From NCBI RefSeq assembly GCF_029688735.1, contig NZ_JARULD010000003.1, positions 1 to 64,000 on the forward strand: a stretch of DNA of 64,000 nucleotides. The letters are read 5' to 3'. Positions 56,891-64,000 of the stretch are shown one piece after another. The stretch's first letter is position 1; each line of letters starts with the position of its first letter. The notes under the pieces were generated by a model. The model made no database searches. It saw only the letters and a program-made list of their open reading frames with translations, and was not told where the DNA came from. The DNA comes from Qipengyuania flavescens (GTDB lineage: Bacteria > Pseudomonadota > Alphaproteobacteria > Sphingomonadales > Sphingomonadaceae). The position numbers and the translations under genes are program-made.

Positions 56891-56947
56891 TCATTGTATT
56901 ACGGAGCTTGCAATCTTGATCCGGTTTGCTAGGAGCCGTCGGAATCC

Positions 56948-57322
56948 ATGACCACAAGCTATCGTCGCCTTGTCCTGCATCCTTTTGTCGTCCTGCTCAT
57001 GCTGGTCGCGATGGTGTTCGTGACCGCGGCGGATGCTGCTGCTTGCGGCGCCGAAGTGGCGCCCGGAAGCACGCCCGTTCTGGCTTCGCTCGACAGCGCG
57101 TCCGCGTCATCCGCAGCTACCGACGAAGTTCCGGGTGATTCGGATGCGCCGACCGAGCAACACGGCATGTGTGGGCACGGCCATTGTCATCATGGGGCAA
57201 GCTTTGCCAGCACCGTGCAGAAGGATTCGGTCCCTCATTTGGTTGTGGTTCCCGATGCGCCTCCCTCCGAGGCGCTCGCTTCCGACATTACCGACCGACT
57301 GAAGCGCCCTCCTCGCGCCTGA
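56948..57322 (+). CDS. Small exported His/Cys-rich protein preceding czcC (CzcI/CopL-like)
   Basis: 124 aa with a signal peptide of about 31 residues (ending ADAAA). The mature part has one cluster of potential metal ligands, HGMCGHGHCHHGAS (about residues 75-88), in a polar, low-complexity background. Position just before czcCBA matches small periplasmic metal-response proteins such as CzcI or CopL, but sequence similarity is not established. It may bind metal in the periplasm or tune the response. Confidence 0.65.
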   Translation: MTTSYRRLVLHPFVVLLMLVAMVFVTAADAAACGAEVAPGSTPVLASLDSASASSAATDEVPGDSDAPTEQHGMCGHGHCHHGASFASTVQKDSVPHLVVVPDAPPSEALASDITDRLKRPPRA

Positions 57323-57385
57323 CGACCGTCACCGCGCTGCATGCCGCAGCGCAGTTCGGATTGTCAGCAGAGGAATTTTCGGAAA

Positions 57386-58639
57386 ATGTTAGCCATTCAT
57401 TGGCGAGGAGTCCTCCTTGGAGGGCTGTTCCTCGCCGCTCATGCCACGACCGTGGCGGCGCAGGAGCGTGAGCTTCTGACGCTCGAAGACGCGCTGAGCC
57501 GCTCAGGTGTCACGGGCGAAGTCGATGAAATCTCCGCGAACCCGCGTATGGTGGGACCGCGCGCCGAAGCGGATGCCGCTCGCTCGCTCGTCGGACAGGC
57601 GCGTCTCCGACCGAACCCCGAAGTTTCGTTCGAGGTCGAGAATATCGCCGGAAGCGGCGCTTTTTCCGGACTGCGGGCTACCGAATACACGCTTGCGGTG
57701 GGGCAGCGCCTTGAACTTGGCAACAAGCGGGGGACCCGGGTCGAAGCTGCCCGGGCGCAAGCACAGCTTGCAAACCTTCGCGCCGACCTGTCCGATGTCG
57801 AACTCGGCTACCTCGTCCGCGAGCGATATGTCGCAGCGGCGGCCGCTGCATCGCGCGTGGAACTGGCCCGCGATGTGGTCGAACGGAACGAAGAGCTCGC
57901 TCGCATTGCAGGACTGCTGGTCGAAGTAGGCCGTGAGCCACCTTTGCGCGCCTTGCGTGCAGAGGCGGCTCTGGCAGAGGCGCGCGCCGAATTGCAAGCG
58001 TCTCAAGCGGCCAGTCTCGCGGCGCGCACTGCTCTCGCGTCTCTCTGGGGCGTTCAGGACGTGCCCCCTGTAGTCCCGGCGGACTTTCCGGACATCCGGC
58101 CACCTGGAGTTGCACTGGCTGCGGCGAGAGGGCTCCAGTTGCGGGTGGCGCGCGCCGAAAGCAGGGCTGCTGCGGCAGATATTGATCGTGAGCGCAGCTT
58201 GCGCGTTCCCGATCCGGTCGTCTCGGCCGGTGTGCGCCGTTTCGAAGAAAGCAACGACAACGCATTCCTTGTAGGCGTCTCGATCCCGCTTCCGTTCAGC
58301 AATCGCAATCAGGGCAATATCGCGGCTGCAGAAGCGAGGCTTCGCGCCGCAAATGCACGCGAGGCCGTGGCACTGGCGGATTTTGAACAATCGGTAACCC
58401 GGGCGCGGGCGCAGTATCTCGCTGCTGAGGCGCGCGTCGAAACGCTTTCCCGGACATCGCTGCCCCAGGCCGAAGAGGCGCTGCGGCTTGTCCGCATCGG
58501 CTACCGCAACGGCCGCTTTCCGTTGATCGAGGTGTTGAGCGCTGCCGAAGCGCGCGATGCAATTCGTGAAGCCCTGATCGCTGCCCAGCAGGACCGGGGG
58601 CAGGCTGCTGCTGAATTGATCCGGCTGGCCGCACAATGA
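57386..58639 (+). CDS. czcC: CzcC-like outer membrane factor of heavy-metal RND efflux
   Basis: 417 aa from the ATG at 57386, with a signal peptide (residues 1-26, ending AAQ). TolC fold: LTLEDALSRSGVTGEVDEIS, RLRPNPEVSFEVENIAGSGA, TEYTLAVGQRLELGNKRGTR and the C-terminal copy FLVGVSIPLPFSNRNQGNIA. The NPE(V/L)SFEVEN and SIPLPF patterns are typical of CzcC. It would provide the outer membrane duct for CzcBA. The downstream czcB start overlaps or follows its stop by a few bases. Confidence 0.92.
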   Translation: MLAIHWRGVLLGGLFLAAHATTVAAQERELLTLEDALSRSGVTGEVDEISANPRMVGPRAEADAARSLVGQARLRPNPEVSFEVENIAGSGAFSGLRATEYTLAVGQRLELGNKRGTRVEAARAQAQLANLRADLSDVELGYLVRERYVAAAAAASRVELARDVVERNEELARIAGLLVEVGREPPLRALRAEAALAEARAELQASQAASLAARTALASLWGVQDVPPVVPADFPDIRPPGVALAAARGLQLRVARAESRAAAADIDRERSLRVPDPVVSAGVRRFEESNDNAFLVGVSIPLPFSNRNQGNIAAAEARLRAANAREAVALADFEQSVTRARAQYLAAEARVETLSRTSLPQAEEALRLVRIGYRNGRFPLIEVLSAAEARDAIREALIAAQQDRGQAAAELIRLAAQ

Positions 58640-58650
58640 GGAATATTCAA

Positions 58651-59799
58651 ATGAACCGCAAGAAACTGGCGATCATCGCCGGAATCGTCATTTTCGCTAC
58701 AGCTTTGCTTCTGATGCTTTGGCCTGACAGTGAAGTCGATACCGGTGGCGTCGAAGAAGCAGCCGAAACAGAATTGCCGGAGGGCCTCGTTCTGATCGGC
58801 GAAGAACAGATTCGGGCTGCCGAAATTGTAATCGGTACAGTACGTTATGGTGCATCCGTCGACCTGGTATTTCCGGCCACGGTAGCCGCTAGTCCGACCG
58901 CAAGTGCGCGTATCGATGCGCGCGCATCGGGTGTGGTACGCACTGTGGGCAAGACGCTTGGTGATTATGTCCGCCAGGGCGAGACTGTTGCACGGATTGA
59001 AAGCGCCGATGCTGCTGCGCTCGCCTCGCAGCTCAGTGCAGCTCGTGCTCGCGTGACCGAACTGTCGTCGGCATTTGATCGTGAACATCGCCTTTTCGAG
59101 GCGAATGTTACCGCACGGCAGGATCTGGAAGCCGCGCGCGCCAATCTCGATGTCGCCCGTTCCGAATTGAACCGGGCCCAGGCCGCGGTCAGCGCTGCCG
59201 GGGTAAGCGGTGACGGTCGCTCGCTCGCCGTCACCAGTCCCCTATCCGGACGCGTGACGGCTGCGCCAATCGTACTTGGCTCCTTCGTCGATGCCGGCGA
59301 GGAACTGTATCAGGTCGTCAATCCGAACGGTCTCCAGGTCGAAGTCGCGCTACCGTCGGAAGATGCCTCGCGCATCCAGCCCGGCGATGAGGCAGCACTG
59401 ATTGTTGGCGATGGTCGCGAGATCGGCGCGCGCGTACGCTCTGTCACGCCTTCGCTCGATCCTGAAAGCCGAAGCGCGACAGCTGTCCTCAGCATCTCGC
59501 GCGCTGTTCCAGGTCTTCAGCCTGGCTCGTTCCTTCAGGCTCGCATCCGCCCTTCGGGAGAAGTGGATCAGACCCTTATCGCGGTTCCTGAAGATGCCGT
59601 GCAGGTGCTTGAGGGCCGCGATGTGGTGTTCGTCCGGACTCGCCGCGGGTTTCAGGCGCGCGAGGTGGAAACGGGCAGCCGATCCGCCGGGATGGTGACG
59701 ATCCTGTCCGGCCTCGAAACGGGTCAGCGTATCGCGACCGCCAATGCCTTCCTGCTGAAAGCCGAGCTCGAAAAGGAGGGCGCAGAACATGGCCATTGA
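58651..59799 (+). CDS. czcB: CzcB-like periplasmic adaptor of heavy-metal RND efflux
   Basis: 382 aa from the ATG at 58651, preferred because GAGGA lies eight bases upstream; 58636, overlapping czcC, is the alternative. One N-terminal membrane anchor (LAIIAGIVIFATALLLMLW). Lipoyl and hairpin domains: ARIDARASGVVRTVGKTLGD, a coiled-coil hairpin of about 60 residues and LAVTSPLSGRVTAAPIVLGS. Beta-barrel with PNGLQVEVALPSEDASRI. It bridges CzcA and CzcC. Ends overlapping the czcA start by 11 bp. Confidence 0.92.
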   Translation: MNRKKLAIIAGIVIFATALLLMLWPDSEVDTGGVEEAAETELPEGLVLIGEEQIRAAEIVIGTVRYGASVDLVFPATVAASPTASARIDARASGVVRTVGKTLGDYVRQGETVARIESADAAALASQLSAARARVTELSSAFDREHRLFEANVTARQDLEAARANLDVARSELNRAQAAVSAAGVSGDGRSLAVTSPLSGRVTAAPIVLGSFVDAGEELYQVVNPNGLQVEVALPSEDASRIQPGDEAALIVGDGREIGARVRSVTPSLDPESRSATAVLSISRAVPGLQPGSFLQARIRPSGEVDQTLIAVPEDAVQVLEGRDVVFVRTRRGFQAREVETGSRSAGMVTILSGLETGQRIATANAFLLKAELEKEGAEHGH

Positions 59800-62700
59800 T
59801 CAAACGTCGTCCCATTCGGACGAGAATAGCCATCACCATGGCCTGATCGGGATGATCCTCGATGTTGCCGTGCGATTCCGCTGGGCGATTATCGTCCTCA
59901 CCATTTTCGCGGCAATCTATGGCGCATTCAATCTGTTGCGCCTGCCGATCGACGCGGTGCCGGATATCACCAACACACAGGTGCAGATCAATACCAGCGC
60001 GGCTGCGCTTTCGCCTTCTCAGGTGGAGACGCAGGTGACCTTTCCAATCGAAACCGGGCTTGCCGGGATCGAGGGATTGGAGATGACCCGATCGATTTCG
60101 CGCAACGGCTTCAGCCAGGTCACCGCCATCTTCGAGGAAGGCACCGACATCTACTTTGCTCGCCAACAGGTGAACGAACGTCTCGCGCCGATCGGCGCCT
60201 CGCTGCCTGAAGGGGCGGAGCCGACCATGGGGCCAATTTCCACCGGGCTTGGCGAAGTGCTCATGTATACAATCGAATACGAGCATCCCGGCGGCAAGGG
60301 AGCGACCACAGGCGGCCGGACTGGGTGGCAGAGAGATGGCAGCTTCATAACCGAGCGCGGCGACCGGCTGGAAAGCGAGGTCGCCAAGGCTGCCTATCTG
60401 CGTACTGTGCAGGACTGGGTCGTGGCACCCCTCATGCGTTCGATCGACGGCGTGGCCGGGGTCGATTCAATCGGCGGTTTCGAGAAGCAATTCCTCGTTC
60501 AGCCCGATCCGGCACGGCTTACAGGCTACGGCCTGTCTTTCGACTCCCTGATCAATGCGCTCGAGGCCGCCAATCTCGCGGCGGGCGCCAATTTCGTGGA
60601 CCGGGCCGATGAAGCCCTGCTCGTTCGCGTCGATGCGCGACTGGGCGGAATCGCCGATATCGAGGAGGCTGTCGTCGCGACGCGCGAGGGTGTGCCCATC
60701 CGCATCGGCGATGTAGCGAATGTCGAAATCGGGGGCGATCTGCGCACGGGGGCTGCTTCGCTGAATGGCGACGAAGCGGTCGTCGGCACTGTGTTGATGC
60801 GCAGCGGTGAGAACAGCCGCACCGTATCGGCTCAGGCGGCAGACCGACTGGAAGAGGTGCGCGCATCGCTACCCGACGGCGTGGTGGCAGAAATTGTCTA
60901 TAACCGCTCTTCGCTTGTCGATGCGACGATCGCCACGGTCGAAAAAAACCTGGTCGAGGGCGCCTTGCTGGTTATCGCGGTGCTGTTCCTCCTGCTCGGC
61001 AATATCCGGGCCGCCATTATCGCGGCCCTGGTCATCCCGATCTCGATGCTGATGGCGGCCATCGGCATGAACAGGCTGGGCGTCTCGGGCAATTTGATGA
61101 GCCTCGGCGCGCTCGACTTCGGCCTGATCGTCGATGGCGCGGTGATCATCGTCGAGAACAGTGTCGCGCGGCTTGCCACGCGCCAGCATCGCGAAGGCCG
61201 GCTGCTCAGCCTGGGCGAACGCCTTACCGAGACGCGGCTTGCCGCGCAGGAGATGATCAAGCCGACGGTCTACGGACAGGCAATCATTTTGCTGGTCTAT
61301 GCGCCGCTGCTCACCTTCACCGGGGTCGAGGGCAAGACGTTTTCGCCAATGGCGATTACGGTCATGCTCGCGCTGGCTTCGGCCTTTGTGCTGTCACTCA
61401 CCTTCGTGCCCGCGATGATTGCGGTCCTGCTTAACAAGAAGCTGACCGAGAAGGAGGTGAAACCGATCCGTATGGCAAAGGATCGCTACGGTCCCGCTAT
61501 TCGCAAGACCATTGCGCGTCCTTGGCCGGTTATCGGTGCTGGTGCTGGCCTGTTTGCTGTCGCGGCAATAATGTTCGGCTTTCTTGGCAGTGAGTTCACT
61601 CCCCAGCTCGACGAGCGCGACATAGCGGTGCAATCGCTTCGGATTCCTTCGACCTCACTCGAACGATCCTTGGCGATGCAGCGGCGGGTCGAAGACAGGC
61701 TCGAGGAGTTTCCGCAGGTCGAGCTGGTCTTCTCGCGAACCGGTACGGCAGAAGTCGCCAGCGATCCCATGCCGCCCAACGCATCGGATGCCTATGTCAT
61801 TCTGAAACCGCGTGAGGAGTGGCCAGACCCGGATTTGCCAAAGGATGAACTCGTTGGCGAGATGGAGAGTGCACTTGGCGGTCTTGTCGGGAACCTGTAC
61901 GAGTTCAGTCAGCCTATCGAACTACGTTTCAACGAACTGATCGCAGGCGTACGCGGCGATGTGGCGGTCAAGCTGTACGGCGACGATCTCACCGCACTGA
62001 CCGAAGCGGCGGGCGACGTTGCAGGCGTACTTCGCGGTGTCGAGGGTGCGGCCGATGTAAAGGTGCAGCAGGTGACGGGCTTTCCGACGCTCGACATCGC
62101 TTTCGATCGTCCCACCATCGCGCGGTACGGTCTCACGGTCGAGGACGTGGCGCAATCCGTTGCCATCGCCCTTGGCGGCCGACCGGCGGGCCTGGTGTTC
62201 GAAGGCGACCGCCGCTTCGATGTCGTCGTACGCTTGGCAGACGCAACGCGCGACGATTTCGACCAGCTAGGAGCCCTGCCGATCGTCCTCGAAAACGGCG
62301 TCACGGTTCCGCTGCGAACGCTGGCCGATTTTGAGGTCGTCGATGGTCTCGCCGAAGTCCGGCGCGAACAGGGTCGCCGGCTCGTCATCGTTTCCGCCAA
62401 CGTCCGCGAACGCGATCTCGGTTCCTTTGTCGAAGAAGCGCAGGAAGGTGTTTCGGCCCAGGTCGATCTGCCCCCTGCCTCCTTCATCGAGTGGGGCGGG
62501 CAGTATCAGAACCTGCAGGAAGCGCAGGCTCGGCTCGCGATCGTGGTGCCCATCTGCTTCGCCGTTGTCCTGCTCCTGCTGTACATGGCGCTTGGTGGAT
62601 GGGTTCCGGCCCTGGCGGTGTTCAGCGCCATCCCGATGGCCTTGGCGGGCGGTGTGTTTGCCCTCGTGTTGAGAGGCATGCCCTTCTCGGTATCGGCGGC

Positions 62701-63106
62701 GGTCGGCTTTATTGCCCTGTCGGGTGTGGCTGTGCTCAACGGTCTCGTCATGATGACCGCGATCCGGCAGCGTCTTGAAAGTGGTATGCCACTTGATGAC
62801 GCGATCGCAGATGGCGCGCTCGCGCGCCTGCGACCGGTGTTGATGACCGCGCTGGTGGCCTCACTCGGCTTTGTACCCATGGCTCTTGCAACCGGAACAG
62901 GGGCCGAAGTGCAGCGTCCTTTGGCTACGGTCGTCATTGGCGGCCTGATCACTGCGACCGCACTCACGCTGTTCGTCCTTCCCGCGATCGCGCGGCTCGT
63001 ACTGCACAGTTCCGACGACGAGCGAAGCTGGCGCGAGAAGTGGTGGGACCGTCTGCGTCGCAATGTGACGAGCGATGAAGAGCGCGAACTGAAGGACATC
63101 GCATGA
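59789..63106 (+). CDS. czcA: CzcA-like heavy-metal efflux RND permease
   Basis: 1105 aa with AGGAGG ten bases upstream. Twelve-helix HME-RND transporter. TM1 and the first periplasmic loop (LPIDAVPDITNTQVQINTSA) are typical. The proton-relay acidic residues in TM4 are intact in LDFGLIVDGAVIIVENSVAR, matching Asp402, Asp408 and Glu415 of the archetype CzcA. The second half repeats the fold (MALGGWVPALAVFSAIPMAL, FIALSGVAVLNGLVMM). It exports divalent cations such as Co, Zn and Cd, depending on clade, driven by protons. It is the largest gene of the operon. Confidence 0.95.
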   Translation: MAIDQTSSHSDENSHHHGLIGMILDVAVRFRWAIIVLTIFAAIYGAFNLLRLPIDAVPDITNTQVQINTSAAALSPSQVETQVTFPIETGLAGIEGLEMTRSISRNGFSQVTAIFEEGTDIYFARQQVNERLAPIGASLPEGAEPTMGPISTGLGEVLMYTIEYEHPGGKGATTGGRTGWQRDGSFITERGDRLESEVAKAAYLRTVQDWVVAPLMRSIDGVAGVDSIGGFEKQFLVQPDPARLTGYGLSFDSLINALEAANLAAGANFVDRADEALLVRVDARLGGIADIEEAVVATREGVPIRIGDVANVEIGGDLRTGAASLNGDEAVVGTVLMRSGENSRTVSAQAADRLEEVRASLPDGVVAEIVYNRSSLVDATIATVEKNLVEGALLVIAVLFLLLGNIRAAIIAALVIPISMLMAAIGMNRLGVSGNLMSLGALDFGLIVDGAVIIVENSVARLATRQHREGRLLSLGERLTETRLAAQEMIKPTVYGQAIILLVYAPLLTFTGVEGKTFSPMAITVMLALASAFVLSLTFVPAMIAVLLNKKLTEKEVKPIRMAKDRYGPAIRKTIARPWPVIGAGAGLFAVAAIMFGFLGSEFTPQLDERDIAVQSLRIPSTSLERSLAMQRRVEDRLEEFPQVELVFSRTGTAEVASDPMPPNASDAYVILKPREEWPDPDLPKDELVGEMESALGGLVGNLYEFSQPIELRFNELIAGVRGDVAVKLYGDDLTALTEAAGDVAGVLRGVEGAADVKVQQVTGFPTLDIAFDRPTIARYGLTVEDVAQSVAIALGGRPAGLVFEGDRRFDVVVRLADATRDDFDQLGALPIVLENGVTVPLRTLADFEVVDGLAEVRREQGRRLVIVSANVRERDLGSFVEEAQEGVSAQVDLPPASFIEWGGQYQNLQEAQARLAIVVPICFAVVLLLLYMALGGWVPALAVFSAIPMALAGGVFALVLRGMPFSVSAAVGFIALSGVAVLNGLVMMTAIRQRLESGMPLDDAIADGALARLRPVLMTALVASLGFVPMALATGTGAEVQRPLATVVIGGLITATALTLFVLPAIARLVLHSSDDERSWREKWWDRLRRNVTSDEERELKDIA

Positions 63107-63128
63107 CCGATCGGGAAAGGAGAATACG

Positions 63129-63500
63129 GTGCTGGCACTGAAGGAAGAGAACGGACTGCTCTGGATACGCGCCGGAGGCAGGCTGGAGGATGAAGACTAT
63201 AACCGCTTTGTTCCCCAATTCGAACGTATCGCGGAGCGCGAGGCCGGCACCGTCCCGATGGTAATCGAGCTCGCGCCTGATTTTTCGGGCTGGGACCTCG
63301 GAGGTCTCTGGCGCGATCTCAAGTTCGACGTCCGGCATAAGGATTGTTTCGGCCGGATCGCCATAATCGGTGACAGCAAATGGGAAGAGTGGGGCACGGA
63401 GATGTCATCGTCGCTCTTCCGCGCCGAAATGAAGTTCTTCCAACCATCACAGCGTAGTCATGCCGAAAGCTGGGTACGAACCGGGGAGGACGCAGCATGA
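63129..63500 (+). CDS. SpoIIAA-like (STAS/SEC14-type) protein
   Basis: 123 aa from GTG 63129 with GGAG six bases upstream. LWIRAGGRLEDEDYNRFVPQ, VPMVIELAPDFSGWDLGGLW and DLKFDVRHKDCFGRIAIIGD match the SpoIIAA-like family (PF11964), single-domain cytoplasmic proteins of unknown function that resemble anti-sigma antagonists. It is 22 bp after czcA, and its stop overlaps the next gene's ATG. A role in regulating the metal module is only suggested by position. Confidence 0.85.
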   Translation: MLALKEENGLLWIRAGGRLEDEDYNRFVPQFERIAEREAGTVPMVIELAPDFSGWDLGGLWRDLKFDVRHKDCFGRIAIIGDSKWEEWGTEMSSSLFRAEMKFFQPSQRSHAESWVRTGEDAA

Positions 63501-64000
63501 GTGGCGGTCATGAGGTCGATGTCGGGTCGCCTGAAAAGCGCAAGACCCTGTGGGTTGTCCTGTGGCTTAACGTGGCCATCGCGATCGGCTTTTTCGCGGT
63601 CGGGTATTTTGCCGATTCCAACGCGCTGTTGGCAAACGGCCTCGATAATTCATCGGATGCAATCGTCTATGCGCTCAGCCTGCTTGCGCTAACCCGCTCG
63701 CGGACCTGGAAGCGCGGAGCCGCGCGCTTCTCCGGCATCATGCTGCTGATCTTCTCTGCTGGGGTCATTTTCGATGCTTACCGTCGGTTCGTGGAAGGTT
63801 CCGATCCGGGCGGCATGCTGATGATGGCGATGGCGTTCGTCGCGGGATTGGTGAATCTCTACTGCCTGCGCCTGTTGCAGAAGATGGAGAACAAGGACGT
63901 CAATATGCGGGCGGCGACAACGTTCAGCTTCAACGACTTCATCTCCAATGGCGGGATCATCATCGCCGGCATCGTTGTGCTGATTACCGGTGCCAACTGG
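63497..64000 (+). CDS. Cation diffusion facilitator-like transporter, 3' end outside window
   Basis: The ATG at 63497 overlaps the previous stop (ATGA). The frame stays open to the window end, 168 codons. It starts MSGGHEVDVGSPEKRKTLWV and shows transmembrane helices with the CDF-type ADSNALLANGLDNSSDAIVY motif (metal-binding Asp residues) and a further NDFISNGGIIIAGIVVLI at helix 5. It resembles the CDF proteins often found at the end of czc operons (CzcD or the small cation-transporter type). Exact clade cannot be judged without the C-terminus. Confidence 0.85.
   Translation, partial: MSGGHEVDVGSPEKRKTLWVVLWLNVAIAIGFFAVGYFADSNALLANGLDNSSDAIVYALSLLALTRSRTWKRGAARFSGIMLLIFSAGVIFDAYRRFVEGSDPGGMLMMAMAFVAGLVNLYCLRLLQKMENKDVNMRAATTFSFNDFISNGGIIIAGIVVLITGANW

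Larger units (their letters stand above)
49679..64000. mobile_element. Integrative element at tRNA-Leu(CAG), left part, carrying metal-efflux genes
   Basis: The tRNA-Leu gene is followed 165 bp later by a tyrosine integrase reading away from it. The following genes (SNase, lytic transglycosylase, CHC2/Toprim protein, strawberry-notch-type methyltransferase remnant, DUF2493 protein, metal transporters) are typical cargo and backbone of sphingomonad conjugative or integrative elements. The first structural genes lean less strongly to the host's core gene pattern. No right attachment site or conjugation operon is seen, so the element continues beyond the window. Confidence 0.85.

Overview
The window looks like chromosomal DNA from an alphaproteobacterium of the order Sphingomonadales, most likely family Erythrobacteraceae. 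The basis is high G+C with strong GC3, a GapR (DUF2312) protein, a DUF1244 protein, Tad-type pilus genes, a SleB-type wall hydrolase, a DUF2975/XRE pair, and protein sequences that read like that group. This is judged from recognised families, not from a database search.

Region 1 (1-9.8 kb) is a type I secretion cluster of the Lap/Bap kind. It holds the C-terminal part of a very large repeat adhesin (cut by the window start), an OmpA-family protein, a TolC-type outer membrane channel, an ABC transporter with a degenerate C39-like N-terminus, a SleB-like cell-wall hydrolase coupled by overlaps to both neighbours, and a HlyD adaptor. A LapG-like periplasmic cysteine protease converges on the operon. 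Together they would export, anchor and release a surface adhesin. No LapD-type c-di-GMP receptor is visible.

Region 2 (9.8-22.1 kb) holds rplJ-rplL on the minus strand and rpoB-rpoC on the plus strand. They are split by a small lipoprotein gene and a DUF2975/XRE/membrane-protein operon with clear operator-like dyads.

Region 3 (22.1-49.6 kb) is mostly core housekeeping: a GGDEF-EAL protein, gltX, an old-yellow-enzyme reductase, pyruvate kinase, DUF1244, gapR, three Tad pilus-related genes, a YbjQ-like protein, a CPBP protease, a YebC-family regulator, ruvC, a YffB-like reductase, a GDPD, ubiG, lysC, purT, a nitronate-monooxygenase-like enzyme, purU, a PhoX-like phosphatase, a PQQ quinohemoprotein dehydrogenase, a dienelactone hydrolase, a class C beta-lactamase-like hydrolase and an NDUFA9-like protein. 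PurU (releases formate) and PurT (uses formate) lie close together. A 130-bp block with three strong palindromes sits between the yebC-like gene and ruvC.

Region 4 (49.68 kb to the end) is an integrative element inserted at tRNA-Leu(CAG). It starts with a tyrosine integrase and carries a nuclease, a lytic transglycosylase, a CHC2/Toprim primase-like protein, a decayed methyltransferase locus, a DUF2493 protein and a heavy-metal efflux module: DmeF-like CDF, His/Cys-rich small protein, czcCBA, SpoIIAA-like protein, and a second CDF-like transporter cut by the window end. The right end of the element is not in the window.
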